From: Alkalihalophilus pseudofirmus
GTDB lineage: Bacteria; Bacillota; Bacilli; Bacillales; Bacillaceae_D
Assembly: GCF_029094545.1 (NCBI RefSeq)
Contig: NZ_CP117835.1
Span: forward strand, 124,001 to 188,000
Direction: 5' to 3'
Length of the DNA stretch: 64,000 bases
Both the position numbers and the translations under genes were made by a program. This document shows positions 8,401-20,774 of this stretch, in pieces (the first letter of the stretch is position 1; every line of letters begins with the position of its first letter). Under the pieces are notes generated by a model. That model made no database searches and was not told the origin of the DNA. It saw nothing but the letters and a program-made list of their open reading frames with translations.

Positions 8401-8989
8401 CATCCATGTTGCTTCTCCTGTATTTGACGGAGCGAATGAGGAAGATGTTTGGGGTACACTAGAGGAAGCTGGTATGGCACGTGATGGTAAGACAGTCCTT
8501 TATGATGGACGTACCGGGGAGCCGTTTGATAACCGTGTGTCAGTAGGGATCATGTACATGATCAAGCTTGCCCACATGGTAGATGATAAGCTTCACGCTC
8601 GTTCAACTGGACCATACTCACTCGTTACACAACAGCCGCTTGGTGGTAAAGCACAATTTGGTGGACAGCGTTTCGGTGAGATGGAGGTTTGGGCACTTGA
8701 GGCCTATGGAGCTGCTTACACTTTACAAGAAATCTTAACTGTTAAGTCTGATGACGTTGTCGGACGTGTTAAGACGTATGAAGCAATTGTTAAAGGTGAA
8801 AATGTTCCTGAGCCAGGTGTACCTGAATCATTTAAAGTTCTTATCAAAGAGCTTCAATCACTCGGTATGGATGTGAAGATGCTCTCAAGTAACGAGGAAG
8901 AGATTGAGATGAGAGAGCTTGATGATGAAGATGAACAGACTTCAGAAAAGCTTAACTTGAATCTTGAATCAAGCGAATCAAACGTATAA
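5447..8989 (+). CDS. rpoB: DNA-directed RNA polymerase subunit beta
   Basis: A 1180-residue beta subunit. The TTG at 5447 is used because GAGGGGTG lies six bases upstream and the product then begins [19 protein letters not shown] as in Bacillus. The rifampicin pocket is at about 464-490 ([15 protein letters not shown], then [13 protein letters not shown]); Gln470 and His483, at the usual resistance positions, are wild type. The catalytic-side segments ([48 protein letters not shown]) are intact. The C-terminal tail is short and acidic, ending about 13 residues earlier than in B. subtilis. rpoC follows after 151 bases. Confidence 0.98.
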   Translation: MTGQLVQYGRHRQRRSYARINEVLELPNLIEIQTASYQWFLDEGLREMFQDISPIQDFTGNLVLEFIDYSLGEPKYPVDESKERDVTFAAPLRVKVRLINKETGEVKEQEVFMGDFPLMTETGTFVINGAERVIVSQLVRSPSVYYSQKTDKNGKKGFTATVIPNRGAWLELETDAKDIVYVRIDRTRKIPVTVLLRALGFGSDQEIIDLLGEDEYLRNSLEKDNTDSTEKALLEIYERLRPGEPPTVENAKSLLDSRFFDPKRYDLANVGRYKINKKLHIKNRLFNQRLAETLVDPETGEVIAEEGTLLDRRTLDRILPNLENNIGFRTARASGGVVEDSEIDLQSIKIYAPDDQEGEQVIRIIGNGLVEREVKHITPADIIASINYFFNLLHGVGDTDDIDHLGNRRLRSVGELLQNQFRIGLSRMERVVRERMSIQDPNMITPQALINIRPVIASIKEFFGSSQLSQFMDQTNPLAELTHKRRLSALGPGGLTRERAGFEVRDVHYSHYGRMCPIETPEGPNIGLINSLSSYAKVNEFGFMETPYRRVDPETGKVTAQIDYLTADEEDNYVVAQANARLADDGSFVDDNIIARFRGENTVVPRERLDYMDVSPKQVVSAATSCIPFLENDDSNRALMGANMQRQAVPLLIPEAPLVGTGMEHVSAKDSGAAIVSKHPGVVERVTAKEIWVRRTEEVDGKQVKGDLDKYRLQKFIRSNQGTSYNQRPIVREGDVIEKREILADGPSMESGEMALGRNVLVGFMTWDGYNYEDAIILSERLVKDDVYTSVHIEEYESEARDTKLGPEEITRDIPNVGEDALKNLDERGIIRVGAEVKDGDILVGKVTPKGVTELTAEERLLHAIFGEKAREVRDTSLRAPHGGDGIVLDVKIFNREDGDELPPGVNQLVRVYIVQKRKINQGDKMAGRHGNKGVISRILPEEDMPFLPDGTPIDIMLNPLGVPSRMNIGQVLELHLGMAARKLGIHVASPVFDGANEEDVWGTLEEAGMARDGKTVLYDGRTGEPFDNRVSVGIMYMIKLAHMVDDKLHARSTGPYSLVTQQPLGGKAQFGGQRFGEMEVWALEAYGAAYTLQEILTVKSDDVVGRVKTYEAIVKGENVPEPGVPESFKVLIKELQSLGMDVKMLSSNEEEIEMRELDDEDEQTSEKLNLNLESSESNV

Positions 8990-9009
8990 CGAATAAAAGT
9001 ATAGAAAAA

Positions 9010-9048
9010 AGCGATGCGGGGGCTAGATGTACTAGTTCCCATGTTGCT
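9010..9048 (+). other. Hairpin in the rpoB-rpoC intergenic region
   Basis: A 9-bp stem (GGGGGCTAG at 9018-9026 with CTAGTTCCC at 9032-9040, loop ATGTA, two G-U pairs) is extended by AGCGAT with GTTGCT across a small internal loop. There is no T run, so it could be an mRNA processing or stability element rather than a terminator. Confidence 0.6.
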
Positions 9049-9140
9049 GTCTTACCCTCTTTAACATATTAAAAAGAGAATATAGATACTTTCATTTGCG
9101 TGTTCTATAAGACATGGAAATCAAAAGGGAGGTTGGCCCC

Positions 9141-12100
9141 TTGATAGATGTAAATAACTTCGAATATATGAAAATTGGTCTTGCTTCACCGAACAAGATT
9201 CGTTCTTGGTCACGTGGGGAAGTAAAGAAACCAGAAACGATTAACTATCGTACACTTAAACCTGAGAAAGACGGCTTATTCTGTGAGCGTATTTTCGGAC
9301 CTCAAAAGGACTGGGAATGTCACTGTGGTAAATATAAGCGTGTCCGTTATAAAGGTGTTGTCTGCGATCGTTGTGGTGTAGAGGTTACACGTGCAAAAGT
9401 TCGTCGTGAACGTATGGGTCATATTGAGCTTGCTGCACCTGTTTCTCACATTTGGTACTTCAAAGGAATTCCGAGCCGTATGGGCCTAGTGCTTGATATG
9501 TCTCCTCGTTCGCTTGAAGAAGTCATTTACTTCGCTTCATACGTAGTAACTGACCCAGGTGAGACGCCGCTTGAGAAAAAGCAGCTTCTATCTGAGAAAG
9601 AGTACCGCACATACCGTGATAAATACGGCCGCTCATTCACTGCTGCTATGGGAGCAGAAGCGATCCGTAAGCTTTTAGCTGATATCGACCTTGAAAAAGA
9701 AGTTGATGGGCTGAAAGAAGAGCTGTTAACTGCTCAAGGGCAACGTCGTACGCGTGCGATTAAACGTCTAGAAGTATTAGAAGCGTTCCGTAATTCAGGA
9801 AACGAACCTTCTTGGATGATTTTAGATGTACTTCCGGTTATTCCGCCAGAATTACGTCCAATGGTTCAGCTTGATGGTGGTCGTTTTGCTACTTCTGACT
9901 TAAATGACCTTTATCGTCGTGTAATTAACCGTAACAATCGTTTGAAGCGCCTTCTAGATTTAGGAGCTCCAAATATTATTGTCCAGAATGAAAAGCGTAT
10001 GCTTCAAGAAGCAGTAGATGCATTGATTGATAATGGCCGCCGCGGACGTCCGGTAACAGGACCAGGTAACCGTCCATTAAAATCTTTATCTCATATGCTT
10101 AAAGGGAAACAAGGACGTTTCCGTCAAAACTTACTAGGTAAACGTGTTGACTACTCTGGTCGTTCGGTTATCGTAGTAGGTCCGAATTTAAAGATGTATC
10201 AGTGCGGACTTCCAAAAGAGATGGCACTAGAGCTATTTAAGCCATTTGTTATGAAGGAGCTTGTAAGTAAAGGTCTTGCTCATAACATTAAGAGTGCTAA
10301 GCGTAAGGTAGAGCGCGTTCAACCTGAGGTGTGGGATGTACTTGAAGAAGTAATCCGTGAGCACCCAGTACTATTAAATCGTGCCCCTACTCTTCACCGT
10401 CTTGGTATCCAAGCATTTGAGCCAACTTTAGTTGAAGGTCGTGCAATTAAGCTTCACCCGCTCGTATGTACAGCATATAACGCTGACTTTGATGGTGACC
10501 AAATGGCTGTTCACGTACCGTTATCAGCAGAAGCACAAGCAGAAGCGCGTCTTTTAATGCTTGCAGCTCAAAACATCTTGAACCCGAAAGATGGTAAGCC
10601 GGTTGTTACTCCGTCTCAGGATATGGTATTAGGTAACTACTACCTGACAATGGAGCGTGAGGAAGCAAAAGGTACAGGTTCTATCTTTAAAGATACAAAT
10701 GAAGCATTGATTGCGTATCAAAATGGATATGTGCATCTTCACACACGTGTAGCAATTCCTGTTGCCTCACTCGGTAAAACAACATTTACAGAAGACCAAG
10801 AAGATAAATTGTTATTAACGACTGTAGGGAAGTTAATTTTCAATGAAATTCTTCCTCCGTCATTCCCATACATCAATGAGCCGACTGCAGTGAACTTAGA
10901 GGTGGAAACGCCAGCTAAATACATTGTACCAAGCACTACAGATGTAGCGAAGTTGTTTGAAGAGCGTGAAGTTGTAGCGCCATTTAAGAAAGGCTTCCTA
11001 GGAAATATCATCGCTGAAGTATTTAAGAAGTTTAAGATCACTGAGACTTCTAAGATGCTTGACCGAATGAAAGACTTAGGATTTAAGTACTCAACGAAAG
11101 CTGGTATTACTGTTGGGGTAGCCGATATCGTTGTACTTGCAGAGAAAAAAGAAATCCTTGCTGAAGCTGAAATTAAAGTTGAGAAGGTATTAAAGCAATT
11201 CCGCCGTGGTCTTATCACAGAGGAAGAGCGCTATGACCGTGTTATCTCAGTTTGGAGTGAAGCGAAGGATGTTATCCAGAATAAATTAATGGGAACTCTT
11301 GATAAACGCAACCCAATCTTTATGATGAGTGACTCAGGTGCCCGTGGTAACGCATCAAACTTTACGCAGCTTGCAGGTATGCGTGGTCTGATGGCTAACC
11401 CGTCTGGTCGAATCATTGAGCTTCCGATCAAATCAAGTTTCCGTGAAGGTTTAACGGTACTCGAGTACTTCATCTCTACTCACGGTGCGCGTAAAGGTCT
11501 TGCCGATACAGCCTTAAAGACTGCCGATTCAGGTTACCTGACTCGTCGTCTAGTAGATGTTGCACAAGATGTAATTGTACGTGAAAAAGACTGTGGTACA
11601 GATCGTGGACTATTAGTCGGTGCGATTAAAGAAGGAAACGAAATTATTGAAGGACTGTATGACCGTTTACTCGGCCGTGTAGCATTCAAGACTGTTCGTC
11701 ATCCTGAAACAAATGAAGTTCTTATTAAAAAGAATGGACTTATTACAGAGGATGTCGCTAAAGTAATTCTAGATGCAGGAATTGAAGAAATGACAATCCG
11801 TTCTGTCTTCACTTGTAATACACGCCATGGTGTGTGTAAGCAATGTTACGGCCGCAACCTTGCGACAGGAAGCGACGTCGAAGTTGGGGAAGCAGTTGGA
11901 ATTATCGCTGCTCAATCAATCGGTGAACCGGGAACTCAGCTTACAATGCGTACGTTCCATACAGGTGGGGTAGCAGGAGACGATATCACTCAAGGTCTTC
12001 CGCGTATCCAAGAGATTTTCGAAGCTCGTAATCCTAAAGGTCAAGCAGTTATCTCTGAAATTGAAGGGGAAGTTGTTGACTTTAAAGAAGGCGACAAGCG

Positions 12101-12761
12101 TGAAGTTACTGTCCGCAGCGAAATGGAGAGCATTAACTATGCGATTCCTTACGGTGCAAGAATTAAAGTGGCTGTCGGCGATTATGTAAAAGCCGGCGAA
12201 AGCTTAACAGAAGGTTCGATCGATCCGAAAGAACTTCTAAAAGTTCGTGGTATGGACGGTGTTCAAGAGTATCTCTTACGCGAAGTTCAAAAAGTATACC
12301 GTATGCAAGGGGTAGAAATTGGCGATAAGCACGTTGAGGTTATGGTTCGTCAAATGCTTCGTAAAATTCGTGTGGTGGATGCAGGGGAAACAAATGTACT
12401 TCCAGGTTCCCTTATTGAAATCCAACACTTCAACGATGAGAACGCAAAAGTGTTACTTGAAGGCAAACGCCCTGCTACAGGTCGTCCAGTACTTCTTGGT
12501 ATCACAAAAGCTTCTCTTGAAACGGATTCCTTCTTATCAGCTGCTTCGTTCCAAGAAACGACTCGTGTCTTAACTGATGCAGCAATTAAAGGAAAACGTG
12601 ATGAGTTGCTAGGTCTTAAAGAAAATGTTATTATCGGTAAGTTGGTTCCAGCGGGAACTGGTATGGACCGCTACCGCCACTTGAATATTTTATCTACTCA
12701 TGATGATAATCAAGAAGAAGCGGAAGCTGCTGTACTAGAAGAAGTAGGAACTCACGAATAA
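9141..12761 (+). CDS. rpoC: DNA-directed RNA polymerase subunit beta'
   Basis: A 1206-residue beta' subunit. The TTG at 9141 follows GGGAGG by eight bases and gives [17 protein letters not shown], the family N-terminus; the ATG at 9114 lies upstream of the SD and is rejected. The N-terminal zinc site is Cys60, Cys62, Cys75, Cys78. The catalytic magnesium loop NADFDGDQ has Asp449, Asp451, Asp453. The trigger-loop region ([21 protein letters not shown]) and second zinc site (CGTDRG ... [11 protein letters not shown]) are present. No terminator is visible after the gene; a new promoter for rplGB starts within 20 bases of the stop. Confidence 0.98.
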   Translation: MIDVNNFEYMKIGLASPNKIRSWSRGEVKKPETINYRTLKPEKDGLFCERIFGPQKDWECHCGKYKRVRYKGVVCDRCGVEVTRAKVRRERMGHIELAAPVSHIWYFKGIPSRMGLVLDMSPRSLEEVIYFASYVVTDPGETPLEKKQLLSEKEYRTYRDKYGRSFTAAMGAEAIRKLLADIDLEKEVDGLKEELLTAQGQRRTRAIKRLEVLEAFRNSGNEPSWMILDVLPVIPPELRPMVQLDGGRFATSDLNDLYRRVINRNNRLKRLLDLGAPNIIVQNEKRMLQEAVDALIDNGRRGRPVTGPGNRPLKSLSHMLKGKQGRFRQNLLGKRVDYSGRSVIVVGPNLKMYQCGLPKEMALELFKPFVMKELVSKGLAHNIKSAKRKVERVQPEVWDVLEEVIREHPVLLNRAPTLHRLGIQAFEPTLVEGRAIKLHPLVCTAYNADFDGDQMAVHVPLSAEAQAEARLLMLAAQNILNPKDGKPVVTPSQDMVLGNYYLTMEREEAKGTGSIFKDTNEALIAYQNGYVHLHTRVAIPVASLGKTTFTEDQEDKLLLTTVGKLIFNEILPPSFPYINEPTAVNLEVETPAKYIVPSTTDVAKLFEEREVVAPFKKGFLGNIIAEVFKKFKITETSKMLDRMKDLGFKYSTKAGITVGVADIVVLAEKKEILAEAEIKVEKVLKQFRRGLITEEERYDRVISVWSEAKDVIQNKLMGTLDKRNPIFMMSDSGARGNASNFTQLAGMRGLMANPSGRIIELPIKSSFREGLTVLEYFISTHGARKGLADTALKTADSGYLTRRLVDVAQDVIVREKDCGTDRGLLVGAIKEGNEIIEGLYDRLLGRVAFKTVRHPETNEVLIKKNGLITEDVAKVILDAGIEEMTIRSVFTCNTRHGVCKQCYGRNLATGSDVEVGEAVGIIAAQSIGEPGTQLTMRTFHTGGVAGDDITQGLPRIQEIFEARNPKGQAVISEIEGEVVDFKEGDKREVTVRSEMESINYAIPYGARIKVAVGDYVKAGESLTEGSIDPKELLKVRGMDGVQEYLLREVQKVYRMQGVEIGDKHVEVMVRQMLRKIRVVDAGETNVLPGSLIEIQHFNDENAKVLLEGKRPATGRPVLLGITKASLETDSFLSAASFQETTRVLTDAAIKGKRDELLGLKENVIIGKLVPAGTGMDRYRHLNILSTHDDNQEEAEAAVLEEVGTHE

Positions 12762-12778
12762 AAACTATTAATAAGTGG

Positions 12779-12807
12779 TTGACACACATATATCAGGGTG
12801 ATAAGAT
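12779..12807 (+). promoter_or_regulatory. SigA-type promoter for rplGB and the str operon
   Basis: TTGACA (12779-12784) and TAAGAT (12802-12807) are separated by 17 bases. The predicted start near 12814 gives a leader of about 36 bases before rplGB. Confidence 0.85.
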
Positions 12808-12849
12808 ATCAAAGTGTGCCTCAGAACCTGTTGCTTTGGAGGATGAACA

Positions 12850-13098
12850 ATGTCTTATGAAAAAGTAAAGCAGGCTAGTAACCTTATTATAGGTACTAAG
12901 CAAACATTAAAGGCGCTAGAGATCGGTGAGGTTTGTGAACTGGTTGTAGCAGAAGATGCTGATACTCGTGTTGTATACAAAGTTGAAGCGTTAGCGAAGT
13001 CAAAGCAAATCCCGGTTTATTATGTTGACTCAATGAAAAAGCTTGGTAAAGCTTGTGGCATTGAAGTCGGTGCAGCCACTGTTGCTTTAAGGAAGTAA
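12850..13098 (+). CDS. rplGB: L7Ae-family ribosome-associated protein (YbxF/RplGB)
   Basis: An 82-residue L7Ae/L30e/S12e/Gadd45-fold protein. It is a bacterial homologue of archaeal L7Ae, and B. subtilis YbxF is known to bind kink-turn RNA. Recognisable features are [14 protein letters not shown] (about 12-25, RNA-contact helix), [13 protein letters not shown] (about 31-43) and the C-terminal [12 protein letters not shown]. It sits between rpoC and rpsL as in other bacilli, with its own promoter. The exact cellular RNA target is not established. Confidence 0.9.
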   Translation: MSYEKVKQASNLIIGTKQTLKALEIGEVCELVVAEDADTRVVYKVEALAKSKQIPVYYVDSMKKLGKACGIEVGAATVALRK

Positions 13099-13102
13099 TC
13101 GT

Positions 13103-13177
13103 GTTTTTGCCATTCGGGGCGATCCGCATGGCAAAAACTTTACTTTTGCCTAAATATGAACCACCAGGATCAGTGGT
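13103..13177 (+). other. Candidate switch-like RNA leader of rpsL
   Basis: GTTTTTGCCAT (13103-13113) is a perfect partner of ATGGCAAAAAC (13128-13138). The same GGCAAAA (13130-13136) can instead pair with TTTTGCC at 13144-13150, so the two stems exclude each other. A third hairpin, ACCAC/GTGGT (13160-13164 with 13173-13177), is followed by CTTATCTTTTT, a weak terminator-like end. The layout resembles an attenuator, but no named leader family is recognised. Confidence 0.55.
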
Positions 13178-13190
13178 CTTATCTTTTTAA

Positions 13191-13628
<438 letters not shown>

Positions 13629-13669
13629 TTAAAAAAATAATTGTTTAAATGTTGAAAGGAGGGGAAACA

Positions 13670-14140
13670 ATGCCTCGTAAAGGTCCAGTTACTCGTCGCG
13701 ATGTATTACCAGATCCTATTTATAATTCAAAACTAGTTACACGTCTAATCAACCGTATTATGGTTGATGGAAAGCGTGGGGTTGCTCAAACAATCCTATA
13801 TAATGCGTTTGAATTAGTGAAGGAACGTAGCGGAAAAGACCCTATGGAAGTATTTGATCAAGCGCTTAAGAACATTATGCCTGTTCTTGAAGTTAAAGCT
13901 CGTCGTGTTGGTGGTGCTAACTACCAAGTGCCGATCGAAGTTAAGCCTGAGCGTCGTACAACTTTAGGTCTTCGTTGGTTAGTAAACTATTCACGTCTTC
14001 GTGGAGAAAAAACGATGGAAGAGCGTTTAGCTTATGAAATCTTAGATGCTGCTAACAACGCTGGTGCTTCTGTTAAGAAGCGTGAAGATACTCATAAGAT
14101 GGCTGAAGCGAACAAAGCGTTTGCTCACTATCGTTGGTAA
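13670..14140 (+). CDS. rpsG: 30S ribosomal protein S7
   Basis: A 156-residue primary 16S rRNA-binding protein that nucleates the 30S head. The ATG at 13670 follows GGAGGGG and gives the family start [16 protein letters not shown]; an in-frame start at 13649 would include the SD. The helical core and the beta-hairpin region ([21 protein letters not shown]) are intact. In E. coli S7 represses the str operon; whether that holds here is unknown. fusA starts 51 bases downstream. Confidence 0.97.
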   Translation: MPRKGPVTRRDVLPDPIYNSKLVTRLINRIMVDGKRGVAQTILYNAFELVKERSGKDPMEVFDQALKNIMPVLEVKARRVGGANYQVPIEVKPERRTTLGLRWLVNYSRLRGEKTMEERLAYEILDAANNAGASVKKREDTHKMAEANKAFAHYRW

Positions 14141-14191
14141 GATTTTATTCTTATTAAATAAATCGTATGAAATAGGAAGGAGAAATACCCC

Positions 14192-16270
14192 ATGGCAAGA
14201 GAGTTCTCCTTAAAAGATACGCGTAATATCGGCATCATGGCTCACATCGATGCCGGTAAAACAACTACTACAGAGCGCGTACTTTTTTACACAGGTCGTA
14301 TTCATAAAATTGGTGAAACGCACGAAGGTGCTTCACAAATGGACTGGATGGCACAGGAGCAAGAACGTGGTATCACGATCACTTCTGCTGCTACAACGGC
14401 TGCTTGGAAAGACCATCGTATTAACATCATTGATACACCAGGACACGTAGACTTCACAGTTGAAGTTGAACGTTCATTACGTGTATTAGATGGTGCTGTA
14501 GCGGTATTAGATGCTCAATCGGGTGTTGAACCACAAACAGAAACAGTATGGCGTCAAGCAACAACTTATGGTGTACCACGTGTCGTTTTCGTTAACAAAA
14601 TGGACAAGACTGGTGCAGACTTCTTGTACTCTGTTGGAACGATTCATGATCGTCTTCAAGCAAATGCACACCCTATCCAATTACCAATTGGTGCTGAGGA
14701 TGATTTCAATGGTATCATTGATCTTATCGAAATGGTTGCATACTTCTATGAAGATGACCTAGGTACTCGTACTGAAGCGAAAGAAATTCCTGAAGAGTAT
14801 AAAGAACAAGCTCAAGAATATCGTGAGAAATTAGTTGAAGCAGCTGCTGAACTAGATGAAGAACTCATGATGAAATACTTAGAGGGCGAAGAGTTAACGA
14901 ATGATGAACTCAAGGCTGCAATCCGTAAAGGTACTTGTAACGTTGAATTCTACCCAGTTATCTGTGGTTCTGCATTCAAAAACAAAGGTGTTCAATTAAT
15001 GCTTGATGCAGTACTTGATTACCTTCCTTCACCACTTGATGTACCTGCAATTAAAGGTACAGTACCTGACTCTGAAGAAGAAGTAACTCGTGAACCTGGT
15101 GATGACAACCCGTTTTCAGCACTTGCGTTTAAAGTTATGACTGACCCATTTGTAGGTAAGTTAACATTCTTCCGTGTTTACTCTGGTACACTAGATTCAG
15201 GTTCTTATGTTAAGAACTCAACTAAGGATAAGCGCGAGCGTGTTGGTCGTATCCTTCAAATGCATGCAAACTCACGTGAGGAAATCTCTACGGTTTACTC
15301 TGGTGATATCGCTGCTGCTGTTGGTCTAAAAGATACAACAACTGGTGACACTCTATGTGATGAAAAGAATCTTGTTATTCTTGAGTCAATGGAATTCCCA
15401 GAGCCGGTTATCTCATTATCAGTAGAGCCAAAGTCTAAAGCTGACCAAGATAAGATGGGTATGGCATTAGCTAAGCTCGCTGAGGAAGATCCAACTTTCC
15501 GTACTGAAACAAACGAAGAAACTGGTCAAACGATTATTTCTGGTATGGGTGAACTTCACCTTGATATCATCGTTGACCGTATGAAACGTGAGTTTAAAGT
15601 AGAGGCTAACGTTGGTGCTCCACAAGTATCTTACCGTGAAACGATCCGTCAAACGGCTCAAGTTGAAGGTAAGTTCGTTCGTCAATCTGGTGGTCGTGGA
15701 CAATTTGGTCACGTTTGGGTAGAATTCTCTCCAAACGAAGAGGGTGCAGGTTTCGAATTCGAAAATGCAATCGTCGGTGGATCAGTTCCTCGTGAATACA
15801 TCGGATCTGTAGAACAAGGTATTGAAGAAGCTCTTGGCAACGGTATGGTTGCTGGATACCCTGTAATCGACATTAAAGCGAAGCTTTATGATGGTTCTTA
15901 CCATGATGTCGATTCAAGTGAGATGGCGTTTAAAATTGCTGCATCTATGGCACTTAAAAACGCTAAAACTAAGTGTAAGCCAGTATTACTTGAGCCATTA
16001 ATGAAAGTTGAAGTTGTTATTCCTGAAGAGTACATGGGTGATGTAATGGGTGACGTTACAGCACGTCGTGGACGCGTTGAGGGTATGGAAGCACGCGGTA
16101 ACGCACAAACAGTTAAAGCGTTCGTTCCACTAGCTGAAATGTTCGGGTATGCAACATCATTACGTTCACGTACTCAAGGACGCGGAACGTACTCAATGTT
16201 CTTTGACCACTACGAAGAAGTTCCTAAGAGCGTAGCGGAAGAGATCATTAAAAAGCAAAACGGTCAGTAA
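14192..16270 (+). CDS. fusA: Elongation factor G
   Basis: A 692-residue translational GTPase driving tRNA-mRNA translocation. G1 is AHIDAGKTT (about 17-25), the switch I region ends [12 protein letters not shown]3 is DTPGHVDF, and G4 is NKMDKTGAD. Domains II to V are complete, including domain IV residues that enter the A site ([15 protein letters not shown]) and the C-terminal [20 protein letters not shown]. The ATG at 14192 has GGAAGGAG upstream. It is the third gene of the str group, and 127 bases separate it from tuf. Confidence 0.98.
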   Translation: MAREFSLKDTRNIGIMAHIDAGKTTTTERVLFYTGRIHKIGETHEGASQMDWMAQEQERGITITSAATTAAWKDHRINIIDTPGHVDFTVEVERSLRVLDGAVAVLDAQSGVEPQTETVWRQATTYGVPRVVFVNKMDKTGADFLYSVGTIHDRLQANAHPIQLPIGAEDDFNGIIDLIEMVAYFYEDDLGTRTEAKEIPEEYKEQAQEYREKLVEAAAELDEELMMKYLEGEELTNDELKAAIRKGTCNVEFYPVICGSAFKNKGVQLMLDAVLDYLPSPLDVPAIKGTVPDSEEEVTREPGDDNPFSALAFKVMTDPFVGKLTFFRVYSGTLDSGSYVKNSTKDKRERVGRILQMHANSREEISTVYSGDIAAAVGLKDTTTGDTLCDEKNLVILESMEFPEPVISLSVEPKSKADQDKMGMALAKLAEEDPTFRTETNEETGQTIISGMGELHLDIIVDRMKREFKVEANVGAPQVSYRETIRQTAQVEGKFVRQSGGRGQFGHVWVEFSPNEEGAGFEFENAIVGGSVPREYIGSVEQGIEEALGNGMVAGYPVIDIKAKLYDGSYHDVDSSEMAFKIAASMALKNAKTKCKPVLLEPLMKVEVVIPEEYMGDVMGDVTARRGRVEGMEARGNAQTVKAFVPLAEMFGYATSLRSRTQGRGTYSMFFDHYEEVPKSVAEEIIKKQNGQ

Positions 16271-16311
16271 TAACGTTTTGTAATTGTTTCATACAACGTT
16301 TTGTTGTAAGC

Positions 16312-16351
16312 TAAGAAAGGTGATATTCGTATGGATATGGCACCTTTCTTA
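16312..16351 (+). other. Inverted repeat in the fusA-tuf gap
   Basis: TAAGAAAGGTG (16312-16322) is perfectly complementary to CACCTTTCTTA (16341-16351). The loop can fold further (ATAT...ATAT). No T run follows, so it may stabilise or cleave the tuf mRNA 5' end rather than terminate transcription. Confidence 0.6.
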
Positions 16352-16397
16352 TTCATAAAAAAACTTACTATTGTTTATTTAAGGGAGGAAATTAATC

Positions 16398-17588
16398 ATG
16401 GGTAAAGAAAAATTCGACCGCTCGAAAACGCATGCCAATATCGGTACTATTGGACACGTTGACCATGGTAAAACAACTTTAACAGCTGCAATCACAACTG
16501 TACTTGCTAAGCGTTCTGGTAAAGGTGCTGCAATGGCGTATGACGCTATCGATGGTGCTCCAGAAGAGCGTGAGCGCGGTATCACAATCTCAACTGCACA
16601 CGTTGAGTACGAAACTGATAACCGTCACTATGCACACGTTGACTGCCCAGGACATGCTGACTATGTTAAAAACATGATCACTGGTGCTGCACAAATGGAC
16701 GGCGGTATCTTAGTAGTATCTGCTGCTGATGGCCCAATGCCGCAAACTCGTGAGCACATCCTTCTTTCTCGTCAAGTAGGTGTACCTTACCTTGTTGTAT
16801 TCTTAAACAAATGTGACATGGTAGATGACGAAGAGCTACTTGAATTAGTAGAAATGGAAGTACGTGACCTTCTTTCTGAGTATGACTTCCCTGGTGACGA
16901 TGTACCTGTTATCCAAGGTTCTGCTCTTAAAGCACTTGAAGGTGACGAAGCATACGAAGAAAAAATTATCGAACTTATGGCTGCTGTAGATGATTACATC
17001 CCTACTCCAGAGCGCGATAAAGAAAAGCCATTCATGATGCCAGTTGAGGATGTATTCTCAATCACTGGTCGTGGTACGGTTGCTACTGGTCGTGTAGAGC
17101 GTGGACAACTTAATGTTGGTGACGTAATTGACATCATCGGTTTAGCAGAAGAGCCATCTTCTACTACTTGTACAGGAGTAGAAATGTTCCGCAAGCTTCT
17201 TGACTATGCTGAAGCTGGTGACAACATTGGTGCACTTCTTCGTGGGGTTTCACGTGACCAAGTTCAACGTGGACAAGTACTTGCTAAGCCAGGTAGTATT
17301 ACTCCACACACAAACTTCAAAGCTGAAGTTTATGTTCTTTCAAAAGAAGAGGGTGGACGTCACACTCCATTCTTCTCAAACTACCGTCCTCAGTTCTACT
17401 TCCGTACAACTGATGTAACTGGAATCATCAACCTTCCAGAAGGTGTTGAGATGGTAATGCCTGGTGACAACATCGAAATGACTGTTGAACTAATTTCACC
17501 AATCGCAATCGAAGAAGGTACTAAGTTCTCTATCCGTGAGGGTGGACGTACTGTAGGTGCTGGTGTCGTAGCTACAATCACTAAGTAA
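16398..17588 (+). CDS. tuf: Elongation factor Tu
   Basis: A 396-residue GTPase delivering aminoacyl-tRNA. G1 is GHVDHGKTT (about 19-27), the switch I region has [10 protein letters not shown]3 is DCPGHADY, and G4 is NKCDMVDD. Domain II and III segments ([34 protein letters not shown]) are complete. SD GGGAGG precedes the ATG. Codon use is strongly biased, as expected for a highly expressed gene. A very strong terminator follows and separates the str and S10 groups. It is the only tuf copy in this window. Confidence 0.98.
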   Translation: MGKEKFDRSKTHANIGTIGHVDHGKTTLTAAITTVLAKRSGKGAAMAYDAIDGAPEERERGITISTAHVEYETDNRHYAHVDCPGHADYVKNMITGAAQMDGGILVVSAADGPMPQTREHILLSRQVGVPYLVVFLNKCDMVDDEELLELVEMEVRDLLSEYDFPGDDVPVIQGSALKALEGDEAYEEKIIELMAAVDDYIPTPERDKEKPFMMPVEDVFSITGRGTVATGRVERGQLNVGDVIDIIGLAEEPSSTTCTGVEMFRKLLDYAEAGDNIGALLRGVSRDQVQRGQVLAKPGSITPHTNFKAEVYVLSKEEGGRHTPFFSNYRPQFYFRTTDVTGIINLPEGVEMVMPGDNIEMTVELISPIAIEEGTKFSIREGGRTVGAGVVATITK

Positions 17589-17606
17589 TTATATTACTTT
17601 CTGATA

Positions 17607-17643
17607 GAAAGCATCTTGGTCTTCCAAGGTGCTTTCTTTTTTT
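17607..17643 (+). terminator. Intrinsic terminator after tuf
   Basis: A 13-bp stem (GAAAGCATCTTGG with CCAAGGTGCTTTC, loop TCTT) is followed by seven T. It ends the str operon. Confidence 0.95.
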
Positions 17644-17666
17644 ATGCAATTAATTTCGATAAAACC

Positions 17667-17695
17667 TTGCAATTATTCATAGGTGTCGTTATAAT
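17667..17695 (+). promoter_or_regulatory. SigA-type promoter for the S10-spc-alpha operon
   Basis: TTGCAA (17667-17672) and consensus TATAAT (17690-17695) have a 17-base spacer. No terminator follows until after rplQ, so this promoter may drive about 15 kb. Confidence 0.85.
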
Positions 17696-17701
17696 AGTAG
17701 G

Positions 17702-18197
<496 letters not shown>

Positions 18198-18290
18198 ATC
18201 TGTATGATCAATTAGTGAATATAGACTTTTATATGTAAGTATATAAAAATGGCAAACAAAAAATTCGAGTTATATTAGGAGGTGTAACGG

Positions 18291-18917
18291 ATGACCAAAG
18301 GAATCTTAGGTAGAAAAATCGGTATGACACAAGTGTTTGCTGAAAATGGTGAAGTCATCCCAGTAACAGTTATCGAAGCTGAGCCAAACGTGGTTCTTCA
18401 AAAGAAAACTGTTGAGTCTGATGGATACGAAGCAATCCAAATCGGATTTGCTGACCAAAAGAAATCAAATACTAACAAGCCTCAAGAAGGACATGCTGCA
18501 AAAGCTAACACAGCTCCTAAGCGCTTCATGAAGGAAATCCGTAACTTCGACGCTTCTCTTGAAGTGGGTAACGAAGTTAAAGTTGACACATTTACAGCTG
18601 GAGACGTAGTAGACGTAACAGGAACATCTAAGGGGAAAGGTTTCCAAGGTGCTATCAAGCGTCATAACCAATCTCGCGGACCGATGTCTCATGGTTCACG
18701 TTACCACCGTCGCCCAGGTTCAATGGGTCCTGTAGCTCCAAACCGTGTATTCAAAGGTAAACTATTACCTGGACGTATGGGTGGAGAAACAGTAACAGTA
18801 CAAAACCTTGAAATCGTAAAAGTTGATACAGACCGTAATCTTCTATTAGTTAAAGGTAACGTACCTGGCGCTAAAAAGAGCTACGTATCTGTACAAAGTG
18901 CGGTTAAAGCAAAATAA
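18291..18917 (+). CDS. rplC: 50S ribosomal protein L3
   Basis: A 208-residue L3, an early assembly protein whose central extension reaches the peptidyl transferase centre. The N-terminus [15 protein letters not shown] and the extension ([13 protein letters not shown], then [17 protein letters not shown], about 105-145) are typical. SD AGGAGGTG. It sits 93 bases after rpsJ and 25 before rplD. Confidence 0.97.
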   Translation: MTKGILGRKIGMTQVFAENGEVIPVTVIEAEPNVVLQKKTVESDGYEAIQIGFADQKKSNTNKPQEGHAAKANTAPKRFMKEIRNFDASLEVGNEVKVDTFTAGDVVDVTGTSKGKGFQGAIKRHNQSRGPMSHGSRYHRRPGSMGPVAPNRVFKGKLLPGRMGGETVTVQNLEIVKVDTDRNLLLVKGNVPGAKKSYVSVQSAVKAK

Positions 18918-18942
18918 AGATTGAAAGAAAGGAGGACACATC

Positions 18943-19566
18943 ATGCCGAAAGTAGCAGTATTTAACCAAGCTGGTTCACAAGTAGGAGATATCGAATTAT
19001 CTGATTCGATTTTTGGCATTGAGCCAAACGCAAGTGTACTTCATGATGCAGTAGTAATGCAGCAAGCATCTCTACGTCAAGGTACACACAAAACAAAAGG
19101 ACGTTCAGAAGTACGCGGCGGCGGCCGTAAACCATGGCGTCAAAAAGGAACAGGTCGTGCTCGTCAAGGTTCGATCCGTTCACCACAATGGGTAGGCGGT
19201 GGAGTTGTTTTTGGACCAACACCACGCAGCTATAGCTACAAGCTACCTAAAAAAGTTCGTCGTCTTGCAATCAAATCTGCTCTATCAAGCAAATTGAAAG
19301 CAGCAGAAATCGTTGTTTTAGACAACCTACAACTAGATGCTCCAAAAACAAAAGATATGGCTAACGTATTAAATGGCCTTTCTGTTGACAGCAAAGCTCT
19401 TGTTGTGACAGCTGATTATAATGAAACAGTTGCATTATCTACACGTAACCTTCCTGGTGTAACATTTGTTACTGCAGAAGGAGTAAACGTTCTTGATGTG
19501 CTGAAGCATGATAAGCTTGTCATCACTAAAGACGCAGTTGCAAAAGTAGAGGAGGTGCTTGCGTAA
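18943..19566 (+). CDS. rplD: 50S ribosomal protein L4
   Basis: A 207-residue L4. The long loop (about 45-95, with [19 protein letters not shown]) lines the exit tunnel near the macrolide site and shows no insertion or obvious resistance change. In E. coli this protein also regulates the S10 operon. Its stop codon overlaps the rplW start (TAATG), indicating translational coupling. Confidence 0.97.
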   Translation: MPKVAVFNQAGSQVGDIELSDSIFGIEPNASVLHDAVVMQQASLRQGTHKTKGRSEVRGGGRKPWRQKGTGRARQGSIRSPQWVGGGVVFGPTPRSYSYKLPKKVRRLAIKSALSSKLKAAEIVVLDNLQLDAPKTKDMANVLNGLSVDSKALVVTADYNETVALSTRNLPGVTFVTAEGVNVLDVLKHDKLVITKDAVAKVEEVLA

Positions 19567-19856
19567 TGTCAAACGCTCGTGATATCATTAAGCGCCCCGT
19601 AATTACTGAACGTTCAACTGACCTTATGGGTGAGAAAAAATACACGTTCGAAGTAGACGTTCGTGCTAATAAAACTCAAATTAAAGATGCTCTTGAAGAG
19701 ATCTTTGAAGTTAAGGTTGCTAAAGTTAACACAATGAACTACAAAGGTAAGTCTAAGAGATTTGGACGTTACACGGGTTACACAGCTCGTCGTAAAAAAG
19801 CCATTGTTACATTAACACCTGAGAGCAAAGAACTCGAATTCTTCGAAGGTGTATAA
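19566..19856 (+). CDS. rplW: 50S ribosomal protein L23
   Basis: A 96-residue L23 at the tunnel exit, the docking site for trigger factor and SRP. The N-terminus [17 protein letters not shown] and the [22 protein letters not shown] loop are characteristic. The start overlaps the rplD stop by one base, with GGAGGTG inside rplD as SD. Confidence 0.97.
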   Translation: MSNARDIIKRPVITERSTDLMGEKKYTFEVDVRANKTQIKDALEEIFEVKVAKVNTMNYKGKSKRFGRYTGYTARRKKAIVTLTPESKELEFFEGV

Positions 19857-19883
19857 GTTTAAAAGCGAAGGAGGGAACTGAAC

Positions 19884-20714
19884 ATGGCGATTAAAAAGTA
19901 TAAACCGACCAGTGCCGGTCGTCGTGGTATGTCCGTATCAGATTTTGCGGAAATCACAACTGACAAACCGGAAAAGTCGTTACTTGCTCCTTTACACAAA
20001 AAAGGCGGCCGTAACAACCAAGGTAAATTAACTGTACGTCACCAAGGTGGCGGACACAAACGTCAATACCGTGTGATTGACTTCAAACGTACTAAAGATG
20101 GAATTCCAGGACGCGTTGCTACGATCGAATACGATCCAAACCGTTCTGCTAACATCGCACTAATCAACTATGTTGATGGTGAAAAGCGTTACATCTTAGC
20201 GCCAAAAGGTCTTAAAGTTGACATGATGATTGAATCAGGTGCTGAAGCGGATATCAAAGTAGGTAATGCGTTACCTCTTAAAAACATCCCAGTTGGTACT
20301 GTAATTCACAACATCGAACTTAAGCCTGGTAAAGGTGGACAATTAGTTCGTTCTGCTGGTACAGAAGCTCAACTTCTTGGTAAAGAAGGAGATTATGTAT
20401 TAGTACGTTTAAACTCTGGTGAGACTCGTTATATCCTTGCTACTTGTCGTGCGACAATTGGTCAAGTAGGTAACGTTGAACATGAACTTATCAACATTGG
20501 TAAAGCAGGTCGTTCACGTTGGTTAGGCAAACGTCCAACTGTTCGTGGATCTGTTATGAACCCTAACGATCACCCACATGGTGGTGGTGAAGGTAAAGCA
20601 CCAATCGGACGTAAGTCTCCAATGTCTCCTTGGGGTAAACCAACACTTGGTTACAAAACTCGTAAGAAGAACAAAGGATCTGACAAGTACATCGTACGTC
20701 GTCGTAAAAAATAA
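19884..20714 (+). CDS. rplB: 50S ribosomal protein L2
   Basis: A 276-residue L2 needed for subunit association and peptidyl transfer. The OB and SH3-like RNA-binding domains and the C-terminal loop [20 protein letters not shown] (about 221-240), which carries the conserved histidine near the catalytic centre, are present. SD AGGAGGG. Confidence 0.98.
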   Translation: MAIKKYKPTSAGRRGMSVSDFAEITTDKPEKSLLAPLHKKGGRNNQGKLTVRHQGGGHKRQYRVIDFKRTKDGIPGRVATIEYDPNRSANIALINYVDGEKRYILAPKGLKVDMMIESGAEADIKVGNALPLKNIPVGTVIHNIELKPGKGGQLVRSAGTEAQLLGKEGDYVLVRLNSGETRYILATCRATIGQVGNVEHELINIGKAGRSRWLGKRPTVRGSVMNPNDHPHGGGEGKAPIGRKSPMSPWGKPTLGYKTRKKNKGSDKYIVRRRKK

Positions 20715-20774
20715 CGGGGTTTGGCTGCGGTTCTCGCGTAGAACCGTGGGCGAATCACGAAGGGAGGTTTTCTC

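Noticed and set aside
10739-11218. 159-codon antisense ORF in rpoC
   Set aside because: It is the mirror of biased codons in a highly expressed gene, with no SD, promoter or recognisable protein features.
13103-13140. Kink-turn binding site for the YbxF/RplGB protein in the rpsL leader
   Set aside because: The CGGGGCGATCCGC loop does not show the required three-base bulge with tandem G-A pairs; the neighbouring hairpins are reported instead without naming a ligand.
16261-16310. Repeated ACGTTTTG motif after fusA as a regulatory repeat
   Set aside because: Two short copies in AT-rich sequence are likely chance; only the 11-bp inverted repeat that follows is supported.
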